Source of the DNA: PALSA-693 sp963834725 | Lineage (GTDB): Bacteria; Actinomycetota; Acidimicrobiia; Acidimicrobiales; Palsa-688 | Reading direction: 5' to 3' | DNA: 64,000 nucleotides | NCBI GenBank assembly: GCA_963834725.1 | Contig: CAWICN010000001.1 | Span: forward strand, 2,666,001-2,730,000 | Position numbers and translations under genes: made by a program | In this document: in pieces, positions 35,730-44,542 of the stretch | How positions within the stretch are numbered: position 1 is the stretch's first letter | How the letters are laid out: each line of letters starts with the position of its first letter | The notes under the pieces: model-generated | The model's database searches: none | What the model saw: only the letters and a program-made list of their open reading frames with translations | Told to the model about the DNA's origin: nothing

Positions 35730-35969
35730 ATGCGAATCGCCGCCCACGTCGAAGCACTTGAACAGGCGGCCGGTCTTCTCGCCGGCGCGGGCGAGGCTGG
35801 GCGAGCCCCTTGGTGGGACGCCGGCATCGGGGACCCGGACGCCGACGATGCCCTGCACGGCTTCTCCGCCGCCATGGCCCGCCACGCCGCCGGCCTGGCC
35901 GAGTCGGCCCGGCAGGGGGCCGACGGCCTGCGGATGGTCGTCCACAACTTCCGGGCGGCCGACTCGTGA
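35730..35969 (+). CDS. small WXG100-like/ESX target protein
   Basis: The 79-residue protein starts at ATG 35730 (MRIAAHVEALEQAAGLLAGA), has two helices with a Trp-rich turn (GRAPWWDAGIGDPDADDALHG) and ends AARQ-type helix (LAESARQGADGLRMVVHNFR). Size and helix-turn-helix pattern match ESX substrates and the partners of LXG-like effectors. It overlaps the next gene by GTGA, the arrangement used for a small escort protein and its large effector. Confidence 0.72.
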   Translation: MRIAAHVEALEQAAGLLAGAGEAGRAPWWDAGIGDPDADDALHGFSAAMARHAAGLAESARQGADGLRMVVHNFRAADS

Positions 35970-37489
35970 CTCTGCCCCGGCCCGCGGCGGTGCGGGCCTT
36001 CGCCCCCAGGCTGGGCGGGTTCTCCCAGGCTCACGACCAGGTGGGCGCGGTATTCCACAATGCCACCAACGCCCTGGACCCGGCCAACTACAGCGGCTCC
36101 TCGGCCGGACCATGGCGCGACTACACCACCATCATGGGCAACCGCCACGCCGCCGTGGCCTCCGCCTATGACCGGGTGGCCTCCGCCCTCCCCCAGGTGG
36201 CCACCGCCATCGAAGAGCAGCAGGAGGCCCAGAAAGCAGACAACCTGGCCAAACAGAAGGTCACCGACGCCACGACCGCCCTCCATAACGCCCAGACCGC
36301 CCTGGCCGGCGCCGAAGCCGAGCAGGCCAACTGGCTCCCCCACGGCCACGCCGCCACCCCTCCCCCGATACCGCCCAGCCTGTACAGCGCGGTCACCCAG
36401 GCCAAGCAGCAGCTGACTCAGACCGAACAGGCCCAGACCAAGGCCGACCACCACCTCCAGCAAGCCAGCCGGCACCTCCAGCAGGTCTGCCGAGCCCTCG
36501 CCGCTCTCTGCCGGCAAGTCGAGGCCGTCGCCCACCTCTCGATCCCCGTGCCGCCCGACCCGGTGAGCCTGCTGGCGTTCGGTTACGCCGAGGCTGGCGG
36601 CTTCTTGAGCAACAGCAACAAGCCGTTGGCCACCGGCAACCTGCTGGCCGACAGCCCTCTGTGGGCGCAACAGGTCATCACTATGTGCTGGCGGGGCGGC
36701 ACCTACGGCGGAGGCGGCTTCATCATCGGCCCCGACGGGATCAAGTATCCACTGGTCGTACCCATGGTCCCCGACGGCCACGGCGGCCACTACAACGCCT
36801 CCGCCGACGGCTCCGGCCGGGTGAGCTCGCTGGCCGGCTCAGACCCGGGCTGGTTCACCATCCACAGCTACGTCGGCACCGGCCAGCTCTACGCCGGCGC
36901 ATCCCCTCTGGCACTGGCCGCTGCCGGACTGATAGCCGCATGGGCGCCCACGGTCCGGGCCGCGTCGCCGGCCGACTACCAGAGCCTCGACGTAGCCGGC
37001 GACGGCCTGCCCGTGTGGACGGGCGGGAACGGGTCGACCAACTACAGCGACTCCAGCGACGGCCCAGATCAGCACGTCGAGCCGTCGGCGTTCGCCGCCA
37101 ACGCCGCGGCCGGCGGCGTCGGCGCCATCATCAGCACGGTGACCGCCGGGGCCAACGCCACCCAGATCAACAACGTCGGCTACGGCGCCTACAAGGTGAC
37201 CTTCCAGCGCAACCTCGACGGCAGAGTGCGGGCCTTGATGTCGGACTACCGGGTGGCGTACAGCAACGACGGCACCCCAGTGATCGTCCCCCAGTCGGTC
37301 AGCTTCGACGGGCAAGGGAAGCCCCAGACGTCAATCGTGCGCTACGAGCCACCTCCCGTCGAGCGGCCCACCGCCATCGCCGTCTCGGGCGAGTACCACA
37401 TCCTGGACCACTTCGGCAGCCCCGGCTTTCCGTGGAACGTGCTCGGCGACGACACGCCCCAACCGAGCTTCTACCACGGCGGCCCCTAG
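35966..37489 (+). CDS. large secreted effector candidate with WXG/LXG-like helical N-terminus
   Basis: The 507-residue protein begins with GTG 35966 overlapping the upstream stop. Residues 1-~190 are helical, with coiled-coil stretches rich in Gln/Ala (ATAIEEQQEAQKADNLAKQK; QAKQQLTQTEQAQTKADHHL), as in LXG/WXG-type effector heads. After a short Pro-rich break the middle has CWRGGTYGGGGFIIGPDGIK and a hydrophobic helix. The C-terminal ~130 residues (from AIISTVTAGANATQINNVGY to the end) form a beta-rich domain I do not recognise. No signal peptide is present. Secreted toxin or wall-anchored adhesin are both possible. Confidence 0.6.
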   Translation: MTLPRPAAVRAFAPRLGGFSQAHDQVGAVFHNATNALDPANYSGSSAGPWRDYTTIMGNRHAAVASAYDRVASALPQVATAIEEQQEAQKADNLAKQKVTDATTALHNAQTALAGAEAEQANWLPHGHAATPPPIPPSLYSAVTQAKQQLTQTEQAQTKADHHLQQASRHLQQVCRALAALCRQVEAVAHLSIPVPPDPVSLLAFGYAEAGGFLSNSNKPLATGNLLADSPLWAQQVITMCWRGGTYGGGGFIIGPDGIKYPLVVPMVPDGHGGHYNASADGSGRVSSLAGSDPGWFTIHSYVGTGQLYAGASPLALAAAGLIAAWAPTVRAASPADYQSLDVAGDGLPVWTGGNGSTNYSDSSDGPDQHVEPSAFAANAAAGGVGAIISTVTAGANATQINNVGYGAYKVTFQRNLDGRVRALMSDYRVAYSNDGTPVIVPQSVSFDGQGKPQTSIVRYEPPPVERPTAIAVSGEYHILDHFGSPGFPWNVLGDDTPQPSFYHGGP

Positions 37490-37537
37490 GCAACCCTCGC
37501 CATGGCGGGCCGCCACACTCCCGATACCATCCGAGCC

Positions 37538-40468
37538 ATGACCAAAGGGTCGCTGGGTAGATGGCGACGTGCGGCGAGCGACCCCCAATCTGGTGCTGGC
37601 GTAGCCGCCGGCGGCGAGCAGACCCCCTCCCACCGGGCGGGCGTCGGGCGATTCGGCCGGGTCAGCCTGGCCGGCGTGCTTGTCGGCGCCGTGCTGGCGG
37701 TGGCCTTCGGCACCGGCTACTCGGCCACCCGGGCCCTGTCGAGCGATGGCAGCGCCTGGCTGCGCAAGGGCGACACCATCGTGCACATCAATGGGCCCTC
37801 CCGACGGTTCGACGCCACCGTGGCCGACTCTCCCGTCGCCCTGGCCGCAGTCGCGAGCGACCCACTCGAAGTGGTGGAAGACCCCAGCGGCCAGGTCTTC
37901 GTCGCCGACCCGGCCTCCCACAAAGTGTACGAGATCGACCTCTCCACCATGAACCCGCAGCCGGTCGCCCAGGCCGGCAGCGGCATCCTGGCCGCCGCCG
38001 GCGCCCATTATGTCGTCGATCCCGCCAAAAGCGCCGTCATCCCGTTCAACCCGCAGACCCTCTCCCTGGCAAAGCCCATCCACATCCCGGGCGGGATCGC
38101 CGACTCGGCCATCGCCTCCGACGGAGTGGCCTACATCGGATCGAACTCGGGGACGGTCACGGTCCTCTCCGGCGCCCATGAGCAGACCGCTGCGGTCGGC
38201 ACCCAGCGCCAGCCCATCGACGTCGCCGTCGTGGGCAACCAGCCCGTCGCCATTGGCACCACCGACGGGAAGCTCCACCTCCTCACGCCCAACAGCCCGG
38301 CCAACAAGAACGTCATCTCTCTACCGGGCCCGCAGGGCGCGACCATCAGCGTGGAGCAGTCCCTCCAGCCCGGCTCGCTGTGGTTGATCCGCGGCACCCA
38401 GCTCATCCAGGTCAACCTGGCCACCGGCGAGACGCAACAGGTCACCCTGCCACTGGGCCACACATTCGGCCCGCCCGTCTCCAACGCCGGCAACGCCTAC
38501 GTCCCTGACGACACGGCCAACGCGGTGCTCCGCTACACCCCGGCCATGACCCTCGCCCAGACCATCCCCGTCCCGGCCGGCATTCCCGGCCAAACCGACA
38601 TCGAGGTCGTCGTCAAAGACGGCAAGGTCTGGGCCGACGACCCCACCTCATCCGAAGCCTCCATCATCAGCCCGAACGGCACCACCGAGACGGCCTCCAA
38701 GGGCACTGGCGACGGCGTGGTCTCCCCCGGCGGGCCAGCCGGCCAGCCGGCCAAAAACCGGGCCGTCGGCGCCAGCCACCAGCCCCATGGCGCGCCCAGC
38801 AGCCCGCCGCCCTCCAGCCCCTCCCCCGCACCGACCGGCCCTTCAACGCCCACCGCCGCCCCCGCGTCCCCCGCCGGCAGCAGCTCAGCGTCCGGGGTGC
38901 AGCCGACGGCACCGCCAGCGACCCCCCCGCCGCCGCCGGCAACCTCGACGCCACGGTCAACCCCGGCCGGCGTGGTGCCGAACGGCCTGGAAGGCCAGAC
39001 CGTGACGAACGCCTGCGCGGCCGTCGCCAAAGCCGGTTTCGTGTGCGCCCCCAAGAACCTGGGCCAATCCCCATCCGGCCAGGCCCCCGACCAGGTGACC
39101 GCGGTGCCCCGCGAAGGACAGCCCCTCCCGGCGCGCAGCCGCGTCGAGGTCGACTATTACGGCACCGGCGCCCCGTTCACGGTGCCACCGTTCACCCCGC
39201 CCAGCCAGGGGGGCATCGACCCGCAGAGCTATTCCGCGTCCATCCCCTCCGGCTACCACTGCGTACCCGACGACGAGAAGAAAGGCAACCCGGCCGGCGT
39301 GGTCATCAGCACCACACCGGCGCCGGGGAACCGGATCCCCTACGGCGGCACCATGACCGTCAACTACTACAGCACCAGCGCTCCCGTGACCGTGCCCATG
39401 CCCGGCCAGAACGGCGTTCCCGCCGATCTCCAGGGATACTGCGCCTACGCCCAGGCGCACGGGTTCGCCACCTGCCAACCCAGCGACCTGGGGCTCGGGA
39501 ACCCCACAAACCAGGTGGTGTCGACGTCGCCGCCGTTCAACCCGCCGACGTCGGTCCCGTACGGGTCGGACCTGACCGCCAACTACTACGGCACGGCGGC
39601 CACCGCGGTCCCGGACCTGACGAGCCAGAGCGGGGGGCCGGGCGGGGCGGCCTGCGCCACCCTGGCGCAGCACAACCTCAAATGCGATAGCACCGGCGGC
39701 ACCAACATGGGCGCGGCGCCCATCGGCAGCCCCACGGGGGTGATCGCCGGCAGCCAGAGCCCGGCGGCCGGCACCTCGGTTGCCGTCGGGACAGCCGTCG
39801 CCTTCCAGTACTACTCGTCCCAGCAGACATCCACCGTCCCCAACTGCTCGGGTGACGCCCTGAACAGCTGCCCGGCCGCCGCCGGGGTCACCTGGGCGGC
39901 CCCCGCCCTCAATCCCAGCCCGCACTTCACCGCGGTGCAGTGCGGCACCGTCGTCGACGCCCAAAGCGTGGCACCCGGAACGCAGATCAGCCAGCCCACC
40001 ACGATCACGCCGTACTACGACAACTGCGCCCAGGCCATCGGCATCACCGAATGGCACCTGACCAACAACGGCTACGGCAAGGTGCACTACCTCGAGCTGG
40101 GGAGCGCGATCCCCAACCAACCAGGCAAGTGGGCCAGCACTCCGGCGGCCGCCGGCGGCTACGCCCCGGTCAACGGCCAGTGCCCCAACGGGACCGTCGG
40201 CCTGTACGGATCCAGGCTGGCCTTCAACGACGGCAGCGGCTTCTACCACTACGCCTTCACGCCAGGGTCCGGCTTTAGTTCGGGAGGGTGGTCGATATTC
40301 AGCCTCGCGGCCTGCGTATTCCCCCCAAGTGGACCACCCCCGAGCGTCCCCGGCAACCCGGCGATCATCGGCATTTACTCCAACACCATCGACAACACCG
40401 ACTGGTCGTGGACCCCCGGGTCCGGCAGCAACAACCTGCAGTGGTACGAGACCCAATCGTTCTCGTGA
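37538..40468 (+). CDS. exported beta-propeller protein with Pro-rich linker and PASTA-like repeats
   Basis: After a short basic cytoplasmic start (MTKGSLGRWRRAA), one membrane helix (SLAGVLVGAVLAVAFGTGYSAT) anchors the protein. Residues ~80-410 form an NHL/YVTN-type propeller (repeats such as PLEVVEDPSGQVFVADPAS). A Pro/Ser/Thr linker follows (~425-485), then three or four PASTA-like units (VPNGLEGQTVTNACAAVAKAG ending VEVDYYG; later ...MTVNYYS and LTANYYG). The C-terminal part has paired Cys. PASTA units bind peptidoglycan or stem peptides in kinases, so wall sensing or anchoring is plausible. ATG 37538 is preferred over 37502. Confidence 0.8.
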   Translation: MTKGSLGRWRRAASDPQSGAGVAAGGEQTPSHRAGVGRFGRVSLAGVLVGAVLAVAFGTGYSATRALSSDGSAWLRKGDTIVHINGPSRRFDATVADSPVALAAVASDPLEVVEDPSGQVFVADPASHKVYEIDLSTMNPQPVAQAGSGILAAAGAHYVVDPAKSAVIPFNPQTLSLAKPIHIPGGIADSAIASDGVAYIGSNSGTVTVLSGAHEQTAAVGTQRQPIDVAVVGNQPVAIGTTDGKLHLLTPNSPANKNVISLPGPQGATISVEQSLQPGSLWLIRGTQLIQVNLATGETQQVTLPLGHTFGPPVSNAGNAYVPDDTANAVLRYTPAMTLAQTIPVPAGIPGQTDIEVVVKDGKVWADDPTSSEASIISPNGTTETASKGTGDGVVSPGGPAGQPAKNRAVGASHQPHGAPSSPPPSSPSPAPTGPSTPTAAPASPAGSSSASGVQPTAPPATPPPPPATSTPRSTPAGVVPNGLEGQTVTNACAAVAKAGFVCAPKNLGQSPSGQAPDQVTAVPREGQPLPARSRVEVDYYGTGAPFTVPPFTPPSQGGIDPQSYSASIPSGYHCVPDDEKKGNPAGVVISTTPAPGNRIPYGGTMTVNYYSTSAPVTVPMPGQNGVPADLQGYCAYAQAHGFATCQPSDLGLGNPTNQVVSTSPPFNPPTSVPYGSDLTANYYGTAATAVPDLTSQSGGPGGAACATLAQHNLKCDSTGGTNMGAAPIGSPTGVIAGSQSPAAGTSVAVGTAVAFQYYSSQQTSTVPNCSGDALNSCPAAAGVTWAAPALNPSPHFTAVQCGTVVDAQSVAPGTQISQPTTITPYYDNCAQAIGITEWHLTNNGYGKVHYLELGSAIPNQPGKWASTPAAAGGYAPVNGQCPNGTVGLYGSRLAFNDGSGFYHYAFTPGSGFSSGGWSIFSLAACVFPPSGPPPSVPGNPAIIGIYSNTIDNTDWSWTPGSGSNNLQWYETQSFS

Positions 40469-40866
40469 GCTAACACTCGGGTAGGCGTGTCCACTTCATT
40501 CTCGATCGTCCACTTCTGCAGGGCTCGATCCTCCATTTCGCCGACCGATCCCTTTTTGGCCGGGGAGCGGATGGTTGACCGACGAGGCCAACCCGCCACA
40601 ACCTCTCAACTACAACTCGGAATCTGCATCGCCCGGCCCAGAGACCGCCGTTGTAGCCGTCTGATTGAGACAACGGTGGTAGGTGCGTCGCGACAGAGCG
40701 CTATTCCAACCGATCAACCATTCGGGACGCTTGACATAGTACGCAACGAGTCAGCGATCCGATCGAGCACCATCCCACCGACCCGGCGTGTTGGGATACC
40801 TCGGCGCTGCTTTATCGGGACGGGAAGAGCGGGTCTTCTGGGACATCCCTGGTCGTCCGGTGGCGG
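40469..40866. other. intergenic, no gene seen
   Basis: No frame with coding features on either strand. Base composition is less GC-rich than in the preceding locus, marking the right border of the T7-like region. Confidence 0.6.
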
Positions 40867-40869
40867 CTC

Positions 40870-40913
40870 TTGACTTATTTGTTGGTATCGTAGATTATTC
40901 ACTCTTGAGTGAA
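40870..40913 (+). promoter_or_regulatory. promoter and self-operator of the ArsR-type gene
   Basis: TTGACT at 40870-40875 and GATTAT (40893-40898, 17-base gap) form a good promoter. The palindrome TTCACTC-TT-GAGTGAA at 40898-40913 covers the expected start of transcription and the GTG start codon (40909) itself. The mRNA would be leaderless or nearly so. An ArsR-family repressor binding here would block its own transcription. Confidence 0.65.
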
Positions 40914-41238
40914 CGATATTGATGGGGTCTTCAGCGCACTTGGGGAACCCACCCGACGCCGGGTGGTGGAGATGCTCACCGATGGGCCCCGACGGGCAAG
41001 CGACCTGGCTGCCACGGCAGGGATGCAGCCAACGGCGATGAGCCGCCACCTGCGGGTACTGAGGACGACAGGGGTGGTCGAGGTGGAGACCGCGGCCGAT
41101 GACGCCCGCGAGCGTGTTTACCGGTTGCGCCCGGAGGCGTTCGTAGCGATGCAATCCTGGCTGGACCAGGTTCACGCGTTCTGGTCGGAGCAGCTGGGAT
41201 CGTTCAAGGCTCACGCTGATCGGCGAGGAAGACGCTGA
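40909..41238 (+). CDS. ArsR-family winged-helix repressor
   Basis: The 109-residue protein has the ArsR DNA-binding core: FSALGEPTRRRVVEMLTDGP, then ASDLAATAGMQPTAMSRHLR with the recognition helix, and VLRTTGVVEVETAADDARER. No metal-binding Cys pair is present, so it belongs to the ArsR group paired with SRPBCC/AHSA1 genes rather than the metal sensors. It overlaps its own palindromic operator and the downstream SRPBCC gene (TGATG). Confidence 0.93.
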   Translation: MNDIDGVFSALGEPTRRRVVEMLTDGPRRASDLAATAGMQPTAMSRHLRVLRTTGVVEVETAADDARERVYRLRPEAFVAMQSWLDQVHAFWSEQLGSFKAHADRRGRR

Positions 41239-41705
41239 TGACCCACACAGCGTCGGTACAGGTGAGCGTCGTGGTGGATCTCGACCCCTCCGACGCGTTC
41301 GAGGTGTTCACCGGCGAGATCGATTCTTGGTACGGACGAGGTTCGCACTCCTTCGCCGACCCGGCGCGGGCAGTAGGTATCCGCTTCGAGCCTGGCGTGG
41401 GCGGCCGCCTCATCGAGGTGTACGACAAGCGGACCGGTGATGGGCGCACGGTCGGCGAGGTGAGCGTGTGGGAGCGCGGGAGTCGGCTGGTGTTCGTCGA
41501 TTCCTACAAGACCGAGATCGAAGTCAGCTTTCACGCCGAGGGCGAAGGCACCCGCGTGGTGCTCGTGCACCGGGGACTGGAACGGCTGCGGCCCGATCTC
41601 GCCAACCGACACGGCCAGTTCGGAGGCCGACTGCTGTTGGCCTGGTACAGCGAGTACCTCGAAAGGGCCAAACCCAAAATGAACAGCGAAAGGATCAGAC
41701 CATGA
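41238..41705 (+). CDS. SRPBCC (AHSA1-like) domain protein
   Basis: The 155-residue protein has a START/AHSA1 fold: VVVDLDPSDAFEVFTGEIDSW at the start, GVGGRLIEVYDKRTGDGRTV then GEVSVWERGSRLVFVD in the middle, and GEGTRVVLVHRGLERL at the end. These proteins bind small hydrophobic ligands. Members paired with an ArsR repressor are common in actinobacteria. It is translationally coupled at both ends (the next ATG at 41702 overlaps its stop). Confidence 0.9.
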   Translation: MTHTASVQVSVVVDLDPSDAFEVFTGEIDSWYGRGSHSFADPARAVGIRFEPGVGGRLIEVYDKRTGDGRTVGEVSVWERGSRLVFVDSYKTEIEVSFHAEGEGTRVVLVHRGLERLRPDLANRHGQFGGRLLLAWYSEYLERAKPKMNSERIRP

Positions 41706-42103
41706 CCGACTACGGAGGGCAGCGTTACCCGACCATCTGCCCCTACCTCTACTACGAGGACGGCGTAGCAGCAATGGACTGGCTGGCCAAGGCGTTCGGG
41801 TTTCGGGAGCGGATGCGCACGATCAACGCCGACGGCAGCCTGGGACACTCTGAGATGGAGCTCGGCGACGGCGTGATCATGATGGGCAGCCCGCCCGACC
41901 ACAAGAATCCCGCCCACCTAGGCCAAGTAACTGTGGGCATCTACGTGCATGTCGACGATGTCGACAGTCACTACGAGCAGGCCAAGGCGGCGGGAGCCGA
42001 CATAGGCGCCGCTCCGGCCGATCAGGCGTACGGCGTGCGCAGCTACAGCGCGCGCGACCCCGAAGGCCACCAGTTCTGGTTCTCTCAACCGCTGAACACC
42101 TGA
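41702..42103 (+). CDS. PhnB/VOC-family glyoxalase-like protein
   Basis: The 133-residue VOC protein begins GQRYPTICPYLYYEDGVAAM (PhnB type: Y-x-x-D-G-x-A-A-x-x-W/F). It contains GHSEMELGDGVIMMGSP, VGIYVHVDDVDSHYEQAKAAG and YSARDPEGHQFWFSQP, the last with metal-ligand-like residues. It is the third gene of the ArsR operon. Function is probably binding or modification of a small molecule; no substrate can be named. Confidence 0.92.
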   Translation: MTDYGGQRYPTICPYLYYEDGVAAMDWLAKAFGFRERMRTINADGSLGHSEMELGDGVIMMGSPPDHKNPAHLGQVTVGIYVHVDDVDSHYEQAKAAGADIGAAPADQAYGVRSYSARDPEGHQFWFSQPLNT

Positions 42104-42109
42104 CCCAAA

Positions 42110-42521
42110 GTGGGCACCCGATACCACGATGCGGGGGATGAGACCTCACCGGACGCTCATCATGTCCTGGAACGTGTCGCTGAGATCTGCTTCCCCTTGC
42201 CCCAGGCGGTCGCCGACGAAGGCCATCCACCACACCGCGCGTTCAGGATCGGTACCAAGAACTTCGCCTGGTACGTCGACAACGAGCACGGCGATGGCCG
42301 GATCGGACTCATCGTTCGAGTCGGACCCGGTGAGAACGAGCAGCTCGTAGCCTCGGACGGCGCCCCGCTTCGGGCTACCCAAGTAGGTCGCCCGTCACGG
42401 TTGAGTTACTTACTACCTCGATCTGACCGACCGGCCCGTGGATTGGATCGAAGTCGCCGAGCTCGTGAGCGACAGCTCAAGGTGGCAGGCTCCGAAGAGA
42501 CTGGGTCGCCTCGTCGAGTGA
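42110..42521 (+). pseudogene. decayed MmcQ/YjbR-family gene
   Basis: The first frame gives VLERVAEICFPLPQAVADEG, HPPHRAFRIGTKNFAWYVDN and later RVGPGENEQLVASDGAP, matching the MmcQ/YjbR-like DNA-binding-fold family. Near 42390 the frame shifts, and the C-terminus continues in another frame as VTYYLDLTDRPVDWIEVAEL, ending at TGA 42521. In that frame the codon expected for a conserved Trp (G-W-V) is TGA. Two independent lesions argue for a true pseudogene. It sits 6 bases after the PhnB gene and was probably the fourth operon member. Confidence 0.75.
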
Positions 42522-42831
42522 GGGGGAGGCGCAGACCCGGCTAACCGCCTCAGACTTCCGGCGGTAGGGGCGACCCAGCCTCCGCGATTATGGGCCGGGT
42601 TATGGGACGCCCGTCGAGAGTCCTGGAGTTACGGGGACCGTCATCTGCACGGGCTTGAGTCGCCAACCCCACCGCCACTCGGCAAGTACGGAACGTCGCT
42701 TCGTACCCGACGATGCGGTCCAAACGTTGCGGCGATCCCAGGTGACACTGCGGGACGCTTGTTCATACTCAGGCAACTTGATCCGGATCGGCCAGGCGAA
42801 CAGCACGCTACGCCGAGCAGTCCTACGAGAC
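42522..42831. other. no gene seen
   Basis: 310 bases without a recognisable gene. Minus-strand frames here are overlapping and featureless. Confidence 0.55.
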
Positions 42832-43149
42832 CTACAGCGTCGACTCGCGCTGAGTGACGGCGCCGCGGCGAAGCGCCGCCACGGTCATGATCGCCTTCTC
42901 CATAACCTCCAAACCGGGGATCCTGACGAATACACCTTGCGGACCGCGAACCATCCGGCCGGTGTGGACGCCGTACTTGGCCTGATGCGATGGGTGCACG
43001 AGGCATCCATCTGCGTCGATCGATCCGCCGCCCAGGTCGGCTCGAAGATGCCGGCATCGCCGGCCGATCGCGGACTTCTCGTCGCCGGTGTTGCCAACCG
43101 TCCACCGTCCAGCGCCCGTCACCTTCCCGGCGGGAAGTTGATCGTGCAA
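42832..43149 (-). CDS. Rieske [2Fe-2S] domain protein with one ligand Cys replaced
   Basis: The 105-residue frame starts with TTG at 43149 and reads HDQLPAGKVTGAGRWTVGNT, then the first ligand pair in GRRCRHLRADL and the second loop GCLVHPSHQAKYGVHTGRMV followed by RGPQGVF. In working Rieske proteins of this type the second loop is C-L-V-C-P-W-H; here the second Cys is His and the Trp is Ser (two or more base changes), so a normal 2Cys-2His cluster is not possible. Upstream, other frames show no continuation. It may be decaying or bind a different cofactor. Confidence 0.7.
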   Translation of the reverse strand: MHDQLPAGKVTGAGRWTVGNTGDEKSAIGRRCRHLRADLGGGSIDADGCLVHPSHQAKYGVHTGRMVRGPQGVFVRIPGLEVMEKAIMTVAALRRGAVTQRESTL

Positions 43150-43362
43150 GCAAAACGCCTTGGTCTACGATCCGACCCTGATCTGGCACCCCACAGTTCA
43201 CCCCGGCCTTGAGCGAAACTCAAATCAGGGTGCGGTGGACGTTACGATCGGCCGAACACTGACCGCCATCCGGTTGCCTCTTGGGTTGCGGACTCGGTAA
43301 AACACCCCGATCCTGAGGTGGCTCCTCACCCTCGACCTGGGAAACGGGTACCGTCGAGCCAC

Positions 43363-43974
43363 ATGTCTGACTTGTTTCCGTGCGTGGTCGGCCAGACTGG
43401 GTCACTCGACCGGGCCGCCGACACCTACAGCCGTCTGCTCGAGGACCGGATCATCTTTATCGGCACCCAGATAGATGACGCCAGCGCCAACCTGATCTGC
43501 GCTCAACTACTCCTCCTCGCAGCCGAAGATGCCGCCAAGGACGTCTGCCTCTACATCAACTCTCCCGGCGGATCGATCGACGCCGGTCTGGCCATCTACG
43601 ACACCATGCAGACAGTCCCCTGCGACGTCGCTACGACCTGCATGGGTCTGGCGGCGTCGATGGCCCAGCTCCTGTTGTGTGCGGGTACGCGGGGTAAGCG
43701 TTTCGCCCTGCCCCACTCCAGGATCCTGATGCACCAGCCGTTAGGCCAGATGCAGGGGGTGGCGGTTGACATCGCCATCCAGGCCGAGCAGATCGTCTAC
43801 TTGAAGCGCATATTGGCGGAGTGCATTGCCTTCCATACTCTCCAGCCAATTGAGCGGGTCGAGGCTGACTCCGATCGCGACCGCTGGTTCAGCGCCGAGG
43901 AGGCCAAGGAGTACGGTTTCATCGATGCGGTTGTCGAGAGGACGACCAGTGTCAGCGAGCCGGCCCCTATCTGA
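43363..43974 (+). CDS. clpP: ATP-dependent Clp protease proteolytic subunit
   Basis: The catalytic triad is visible: Ser in GLAASMAQLLLCAG (near residue 101), His in LPHSRILMHQPLG (near 126), and an Asp in SDRDRWFSAEEAKEYGFIDA. LYINSPGGSIDAGLAIYDTM is the oxyanion/handle region. Length 203 aa is normal. It is a lone clpP, without clpX/clpC nearby; actinobacteria have several clpP copies, and isolated ones may form mixed rings. ATG 43363 was chosen, since upstream codons in the frame are not conserved. Confidence 0.93.
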   Translation: MSDLFPCVVGQTGSLDRAADTYSRLLEDRIIFIGTQIDDASANLICAQLLLLAAEDAAKDVCLYINSPGGSIDAGLAIYDTMQTVPCDVATTCMGLAASMAQLLLCAGTRGKRFALPHSRILMHQPLGQMQGVAVDIAIQAEQIVYLKRILAECIAFHTLQPIERVEADSDRDRWFSAEEAKEYGFIDAVVERTTSVSEPAPI

Positions 43975-44542
43975 GGGGTGGGCCCTATCTGAAGACTGGG
44001 CCGTCTTGTCGGTGGTAGCCAACGACTGGCCGGCTGCCCGCTGGCGGCGCCGATCTCACGCCGAGGGTCACCCCCAGTGCGGGGATCGCCTGTGGACACG
44101 CGGGTCACCGCTGATGTCCTCGCGCCTCGCCGCCTTGCGACAAAGCTCCGTCGGGAAAGGGACGGCTTGGTCCTGCGAGTCGTTCTGTTGTTTCTTGAGG
44201 GGTGCCCAAGAGAGATGGTCTGGCCGTCTCAGACGACCGCCACTCTTGCCAGCGACGTTAGAAGCTGCAGCAGATCCTCGCTTCGGCAAGGCGCGCTCGG
44301 CGCGACCAAGGAGCGGTGGACCGGTTGACTCTGAGCACACGCACGGCGGTCCCCGTCACGGTTTTGCGCCGCGACCCGCACCTCGGATGCACCCCTCGAG
44401 GCAGCTGATGTGCACATCGAGGTGACACCCAGCGCGGGGCATCGGCCCACCTGGATGTGTGTTCGGCGGGACGTTCAGGGTGTCCGTTCCGAGGTGGTCA
44501 GCTCGACGCCGAGCTTTGGGCGGAGTTTTGTCTGCTCGGCTT
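43975..44542. other. no gene seen
   Basis: 568 bases without a convincing gene. Two similar ~35-base stretches (around 44065 and 44420, containing CACCCCCAGTGCGGGG and CACCCAGCGCGGGG) may be old direct repeats. Confidence 0.5.

Noticed and set aside
44068..44460. Small gene or direct-repeat element between clpP and the DUF4177-like gene
   Set aside because: Two similar ~35-base stretches exist but neither frame nor structure supports a gene or element.
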